In this document: positions 6,547 to 10,314 of the stretch, piece by piece
How positions within the stretch are numbered: the first letter of the stretch is position 1
Layout of the letters: the number at the start of each line of letters is the position of its first letter
Position numbers and translations under genes: made by a program
Notes under the pieces: model-generated
Database searches by the model: none
What the model was told of the DNA's origin: nothing
What the model saw: the letters and a program-made list of their open reading frames with translations, nothing else
Source of the DNA: Isotricha intestinalis
Lineage: Eukaryota; Ciliophora; Litostomatea; Vestibuliferida; Isotrichidae
DNA: 10,314 nt
Assembly (NCBI GenBank): GCA_023807065.1
Contig: JAJJLU010004694.1
Coordinates: 1 to 10,314, forward strand
Direction of reading: 5' to 3'

Positions 6547-7842
6547 TTAAAAGAGAATAATAATTATAAACATCAATATAAATTTTAAATTATTTTCAAT
6601 GTATCCAGTTTCATCAATTATTAAAATATTATCATAATCATCTTCTTCATTGTTAAAATATTTAAAACCACCATTTTGATTTGAAAAATCATTACATGAA
6701 CCAATAAATAGCATTAATTCATTATCATCCACATCTTTTATTGATTTATCTCTAATCATATAAATAAAACTATGATTCACATTCATATCATAAGTTATTT
6801 CAGGAGGTGGAGGAGAACCGGCCAATATTACACCAGTGACTGCAGCAGCTTCGGTTCCAGTTTCTGTAACTTTAATATAAGTTCTTTGTATTATTTCTGA
6901 AACATATAAAGAAATTGTACTATTAATATTACTAAAATCTGCATTTGTAGTAAAAGCTGAAACCATATTTATATCTTTTAATACATCTTTTAATTGTATA
7001 GAATATTCAAATTCAAATCTTGGGAAATGAAAGTACACTTCTTCAACTTTTGATAAATTATTTACTAATTTTGTAAAATCAATATTTTCTTTATTTAAAT
7101 AATCATATGAAGAAGAATATTTATCTTCTCTTGGTAATATAATAATCATACTTAAATTATTATTGTCTTTATATGGTAATTCTATCATTTGAATTGTTTC
7201 ATCTTCATAATAATTTATATATTTTAATGTTTGATACATCATATCAACTTGAGAAATTGATTTATCTGCATTTTTAAAATTTTTTTTCTCAGTATATTTT
7301 TTTTTAAATTTATTTTCCCAATCTGAATAAAAGTAAATAGCATTTAATAATACAATTTGAATATCTGGACTCAATGAATCAATAAGTTTAGTAATTTTTC
7401 CATTTGTATGTTCTCTACACCAATCATTTACTTGTTCAACTCCTTCTAATTTTGCAATATATGAATCATATTTTTTACCTATATTTATAAATGAATTTAA
7501 TAATTCAATTTTTGATAATATTGCATTTGCTATTTTTATTTTTCCTGAATTTTTTATAATATTTTCATTATTTGAATTAAGTTCATCTAAAGTTTTATCA
7601 GATATATTTTCATCTATTAATAATGTTTTTAAAATCTCTTCTTGAGTTTTTCCATTTGCTCCATTTGATAATAAACTTATTATTTGATATACTGATAATG
7701 GTGATATTAAAATATTTTTTTTTGATTCAATCTTTGTCGTATTATGAATTTTTTTAAACATTTGTGTTTGAAAAGTTAATTCTTCACATATTATAAATGA
7801 ATTAAAAATAATAATGAAAAGTTCAAAAAATTTATGATTCAT
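6547..7842 (-). CDS. Secreted serpin with hydrophobic C-terminal tail
   Basis: This 431-residue serpin starts with a hydrophobic signal peptide (about 1-19). Helix B carries ILISPLSVYQIISLLSNGA (44-62). The shutter/breach strand reads VLLNAIYFYSDWENKF (164-179). The reactive-loop hinge is TETGTEAAAVTG (326-337), the small-residue pattern required for loop insertion in inhibitory serpins. Counting 14 from hinge Gly329 places P1 at Ser343 and P1' at Pro344, within LAGSPPPPE; the true scissile bond may be shifted. MNVNHSFIYMI (353-363) fits the serpin signature, and LMLFIGSCN (376-384) is the last core strand, where family members usually end soon after. Here about 45 residues follow: an acidic spacer and a final hydrophobic run KFILMFIIIILF (420-431), suggesting a GPI signal or tail anchor. 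It likely traps a serine or cysteine protease outside the cell or in the secretory pathway. The ATG at 7842 gives the signal peptide and is preferred. Confidence 0.9.
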   Translation of the reverse strand: MNHKFFELFIIIFNSFIICEELTFQTQMFKKIHNTTKIESKKNILISPLSVYQIISLLSNGANGKTQEEILKTLLIDENISDKTLDELNSNNENIIKNSGKIKIANAILSKIELLNSFINIGKKYDSYIAKLEGVEQVNDWCREHTNGKITKLIDSLSPDIQIVLLNAIYFYSDWENKFKKKYTEKKNFKNADKSISQVDMMYQTLKYINYYEDETIQMIELPYKDNNNLSMIIILPREDKYSSSYDYLNKENIDFTKLVNNLSKVEEVYFHFPRFEFEYSIQLKDVLKDINMVSAFTTNADFSNINSTISLYVSEIIQRTYIKVTETGTEAAAVTGVILAGSPPPPEITYDMNVNHSFIYMIRDKSIKDVDDNELMLFIGSCNDFSNQNGGFKYFNNEEDDYDNILIIDETGYIENNLKFILMFIIIILF

Positions 7843-8172
7843 TTTTTTTTATTTTTTTTATCCTATTTTAAAGGGAATAATATATCCTAAAATTATTCTA
7901 TATTAAATTAAAATCTAAAAAAAAATTATTCAATTTAAAATTTATTTAATTCATTATAAAATTCTTATCTTTCTAAATGTGAATTTTCTCCAAAAACTTT
8001 GACTATAAAATGTTTTTTATAATTTCCATTATACATCAATAAATAATTTATATACTCTTTAATAATGATGTTTTTTACAATTCGTCCATCTCCTATTAAT
8101 ATTAGTTAAAATGATTTTTCCATTCACATTTTGAAATAATATTTTATTTATTTTATTGTTTTTTTTTTGAAA
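7843..8172. promoter_or_regulatory. Divergent spacer between serpin and the unknown gene
   Basis: These 330 bases separate two divergent start codons and must contain both promoters. Just upstream of the serpin ATG its coding strand is an A-rich tract; upstream of the 8173 ATG the plus strand is T-rich. About a third of the spacer is taken by copy 2 of the 115-base repeat, whose insertion may have altered promoter spacing. No recognised factor site was found. Confidence 0.45.
7929..8043 (+). repeat. 115-base dispersed repeat, copy 2
   Basis: This is the partner of 5615-5729 in the same orientation. It keeps an open frame of 24 codons in the register used by copy 1, ending at the same TGA (8000-8002), and its right edge also coincides with AATAAA (8038-8043). 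No start codon or upstream coding frame belongs to it, so it reads as an orphan gene 3' end or a fragment of a repeat element, 86 bases upstream of the serpin ATG. Confidence 0.9.
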
Positions 8173-8841
8173 ATGAGTTTTTTAAACTTTAGTGAAGGTT
8201 CTTCTCTTTCTGATTCTAAAAGATATAAATTTTTTTCAGATAATTTATTAAAAACTCCTTTTATATATCATAGAAAAAAGAGGAAATTATCAGAATTAAC
8301 AACACAAATTATCAATAATTCTAATATTAATAAAAAAAACGATGAAAAACTAATTTTTCAAATTGATCATGATAATAGAATGAAATCATATAATAATTAT
8401 ATGAAAAATAAAGAAAATGAAATAGAAGGAAGAACTGATAATTATATAAATTATATAAGAAATAAAAATAATAATAACAATGATAATAGTAAAATAATAG
8501 AAATGAATATTTTTAATTTGAAATATAATTCTTTTTTAAAAAAAAATTCTTCTGATTTTACTCCTTATATTATAAAAGAAAGAGGAAGTGATATTACAAA
8601 TCCTTTTTATTATGATAATATTAAAAAAAGAATTTTAAATAAAAGAAGAAATTTAGCAAATAATGAAAATTATTATAAAAATAAAAGTCATGATTATTAT
8701 AGAGTTAATGTTAATCCTTATAGAAGAGATTATTTGGATAATTTAGGACAATCTCAATTAAAAAATAATCCTATAGTTTTTTTTAATAATAATAATAATT
8801 ATAATAAAGATAAATTTAACATTTATCATTCTCAAATTTGA
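8173..8841 (+). CDS. Asn/Tyr-rich protein, unrecognised
   Basis: The first true ATG (8173) gives 222 residues beginning MSFLNFSEGSS; a longer reading from a TTG six bases upstream was not used because eukaryotic initiation there is unlikely. The protein is hydrophilic and basic, rich in Asn, Lys and Tyr, with no signal peptide, membrane segment or recognised domain. Visible landmarks are a basic patch HRKKRKL (34-40), repeated Asn/Tyr/Met phrases at about 75-100, and a C-terminal block with NPYRRDYLDNLGQSQLKNNP, followed by an Asn run. Short Asn-Pro-Tyr/Leu-Gly/Asn-Pro blocks of this kind occur in otherwise disordered protist proteins, some of them cytoskeletal; I cannot assign a family. Uniform codon use and an intact 222-codon frame support a real gene. 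It is divergent from the serpin. Confidence 0.6.
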   Translation: MSFLNFSEGSSLSDSKRYKFFSDNLLKTPFIYHRKKRKLSELTTQIINNSNINKKNDEKLIFQIDHDNRMKSYNNYMKNKENEIEGRTDNYINYIRNKNNNNNDNSKIIEMNIFNLKYNSFLKKNSSDFTPYIIKERGSDITNPFYYDNIKKRILNKRRNLANNENYYKNKSHDYYRVNVNPYRRDYLDNLGQSQLKNNPIVFFNNNNNYNKDKFNIYHSQI

Positions 8842-9022
8842 CTTTATGAATTTTTTATAATTAAATTTAGTTTTTTAAAAAATTAACCTTATTCAATTTG
8901 ATTAATGGATTTAGAAATTTTTAATTTTTTATTATAATTAACTTTTTATCTTTTCTTCCAATTTAATACAATTTAATTTTTGTATATCTAAATTTTTTAT
9001 TTTTAAATAATTCTAATAAAAA

Positions 9023-9883
9023 ATGAGAAGTAATGAATTATATAATGAAATTATAAAAAACAAAGGAAAAAAAGAAGAAGATTGGAAAACATTTGCAAAT
9101 TTATTATTAGTTGAAAAAGGAAATAAAAATTTAGTAAAAGCCATTAATGAAAGTTTATATTATAATTCAAAAAATGGATTAATTTATGATATTTTAGATT
9201 TTATAATGGAAATCGGAAGAGAAAGTGAAAACGCTAAACAAATTTTTAACTCAGATTTACCCAGTAAATTTAGTGACATTCTAAATAAAGAAACAACTGA
9301 TAAAAACATTAAAATAAAAATCCTTTTTTTAATTCAAAAATGGGGAAATATGAAAGATCATGGTTTTGAAAAATTATATAAAACATTGAATAATAAAGGA
9401 ATATTATTTCCTCCCAAAAATTTTCATCCAGATAATATACAATATTTTAAAAACCAAACAGAAAATGAAAAAGATAATTCTAATAATAAATATCCCATTT
9501 ATAATAATCAAATTAATTCAAATATTTCTTCTAGAGTTAATAATCATAATATTTATAATTATAATAAAAATAATAATAATTATTTAAATAATAATCCTAA
9601 TAACAATTATAATAATAATATATTTGATAATAAGAATATGTTCAATACTAGAAAGAATGATGGATTTAATAAAGGATCAGACAATATTGAAGATTTATAT
9701 TATAATCAATATTATGGTTCATTATCTGCAAGAAATAATAATAGAGAAAATGATTTTAAAAAAACCAATGAATATAGAGTTATTCAAGAAACTAGAAAAA
9801 TGAAAAATAAATATCCAGATTATGAAGCAAAAAATAGAAGTTATTCTGAAAATCTTGATTTTTATGTAAATAATAATCAATAA
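9023..9883 (+). CDS. VHS-domain protein with Asn-rich tail
   Basis: Residues about 5-131 of this 286-residue protein form an all-helical VHS-like domain of the ENTH/VHS superfamily. The match is clearest in helices 5-8: GLIYDILDFIMEIG (52-65), the buried hydrophobic stretch KIKILFLIQKWGN (97-109), and the closing FEKLYKTLNNKGILFPP (115-131), which corresponds to the usual 'YxxLKxKGVxFPP' end of VHS domains. VHS proteins act in endosomal and trans-Golgi sorting, binding acidic-dileucine cargo signals, ubiquitin or membranes. The rest (132-286) is low complexity and Asn-rich, with no visible GAT domain, FYVE finger, coiled coil or clear clathrin box, so it is not a full Vps27, STAM or GGA. Upstream, 8842-9022 is a 181-base AT-rich spacer. 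The next gene downstream may carry GAT-like helices. Confidence 0.72.
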   Translation: MRSNELYNEIIKNKGKKEEDWKTFANLLLVEKGNKNLVKAINESLYYNSKNGLIYDILDFIMEIGRESENAKQIFNSDLPSKFSDILNKETTDKNIKIKILFLIQKWGNMKDHGFEKLYKTLNNKGILFPPKNFHPDNIQYFKNQTENEKDNSNNKYPIYNNQINSNISSRVNNHNIYNYNKNNNNYLNNNPNNNYNNNIFDNKNMFNTRKNDGFNKGSDNIEDLYYNQYYGSLSARNNNRENDFKKTNEYRVIQETRKMKNKYPDYEAKNRSYSENLDFYVNNNQ

Positions 9884-9988
9884 AATTATCCTTTCAATTA
9901 ATTAATGAAAAATTTAAAAGAAAATAATTATAATATTTAAGGTAGTGATGTTATTAGAGATTTTTTATTTTTGAAAAAATTAAAAATT

Positions 9989-10020
9989 ACTTAAATAAAT
10001 GAATTAAATTTTATTTAAGT
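9989..10020. repeat. Perfect 11-base-pair inverted repeat
   Basis: ACTTAAATAAA and its exact complement TTTATTTAAGT flank ten bases. It sits in the 186-base spacer after the VHS gene, about 105 bases past its stop and 49 bases before the next ATG, so it could serve either transcript. An AATAAA lies within the left arm. Confidence 0.45.
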
Positions 10021-10069
10021 TTAATAAAATATTTGATTTATATTAAAAAAATTTTTTATTTTTTTATTA

Positions 10070-10314
10070 ATGAATAGATTTGATAATGGAGTATTGATAA
10101 GGGAAATTATAAATGGAATTAATAATATTTCAAATTTTAATGATTTTCTAAGAATAAAAACAGATGTAATAAATAAACTAGAAATTATAGAAAGAAATAT
10201 TGGAAATAATAAAGGAAAAAATAATAATTTTGAAGATTATTTAATCAAAGCAAATCAATATATTTCTCAATATAAACCTCAAAGTGGTTTTTCATCAGGT
10301 TATTCAAATTTATT
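10070..10314 (+). CDS. Unidentified helical protein, possibly GAT-like (3' partial)
   Basis: An ATG at 10070 opens a frame that runs uninterrupted for 81 codons and two bases to the window edge. The peptide starts MNRFDNGVLIREI and is predicted by pattern to form three helices: about 8-20, 24-44 (FNDFLRIKTDVINKLEIIE) and 54-69 (FEDYLIKANQYISQYK). The order and the phrase DYLIKANQYISQY faintly resemble the last helices of GAT domains, which follow VHS domains in Tom1 and GGA proteins. That resemblance, and the neighbouring VHS gene, are suggestive only. No splice site pair was found that would join the two frames. The call as a gene rests on the open frame and typical codon use. Confidence 0.5.
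   Translation, partial: MNRFDNGVLIREIINGINNISNFNDFLRIKTDVINKLEIIERNIGNNKGKNNNFEDYLIKANQYISQYKPQSGFSSGYSNL

Noticed and set aside
8167..8172. TTG codon as start of the gene at 8173
   Set aside because: A eukaryotic gene is far more likely to use the ATG two codons downstream.
9866..10077. Intron joining the VHS gene to the next frame
   Set aside because: A GTAAAT donor exists before the stop, but the nearby AG acceptors I tested do not restore the downstream frame.
1..10314. tRNA, rRNA, CRISPR array, transposase or bacterial operon
   Set aside because: No T-loop-like GC blocks, no spaced direct repeats and no integrase or transposase motifs were seen; the gene content is eukaryotic.
1..10314. 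Reassigned genetic code
   Set aside because: Long frames close at TAA or TGA where protein domains or tails end, and Gln uses CAA, so the standard code fits.

Overview
This window is eukaryotic nuclear DNA from a very A+T-rich, gene-dense, intron-poor protist (by eye about four fifths A+T). Genes read through as single uninterrupted frames, Gln is encoded by CAA, and the visible stops are TAA (six genes) and TGA (two genes). The code therefore looks standard, without the TAA/TAG reassignment of Tetrahymena-type ciliates. The first gene is the C-terminal end of a dynein-intermediate-chain-like WD40 protein of probably axonemal type, so the organism very likely makes cilia or flagella. Asn-rich linkers, the kinase style and the kelch style remind me of ciliates with the standard code (for example litostomes). 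AT-rich anaerobic fungi with flagellated zoospores or other anaerobic flagellates are not excluded. No bacterial operon signals, tRNA, rRNA, CRISPR array or transposase was seen.

Layout. At 1-345 (+) is the partial dynein intermediate chain. At 557-1426 (+) is a GNAT acetyltransferase most like NAA60. It converges on a kelch-repeat protein with a possible ubiquitin-like N-terminus (1555-3231, -). A TKL-like protein kinase (3725-4768, -) is divergent from an acidic KEEI-repeat protein (4897-5688, +). A gene-free stretch of about 820 bases follows, holding several inverted repeats. A secreted serpin with an unusual hydrophobic C-terminal tail (6547-7842, -) is divergent from an unrecognised Asn/Tyr-rich protein (8173-8841, +). 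Last come a VHS-domain protein (9023-9883, +) and the start of a further gene (10070 to the window end, +) whose helices faintly recall a GAT domain.

The genes do not form one pathway; this looks like an ordinary eukaryotic gene neighbourhood with separate housekeeping, signalling, secretory and trafficking genes. The most notable points are these. (1) A gap-free 115-base repeat (107 of 115 identical by hand count) occurs at 5615-5729 and 7929-8043. One copy supplies the last 24 codons, the stop and an AATAAA of the acidic protein gene; the other lies in the serpin promoter region. (2) The serpin has an inhibitory-type hinge, an abruptly GC-rich reactive-loop segment and a hydrophobic C-terminal tail suggesting membrane or GPI anchoring. 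(3) Long perfect or near-perfect inverted repeats lie between genes. I see no clear candidate for a wholly new multi-gene system.
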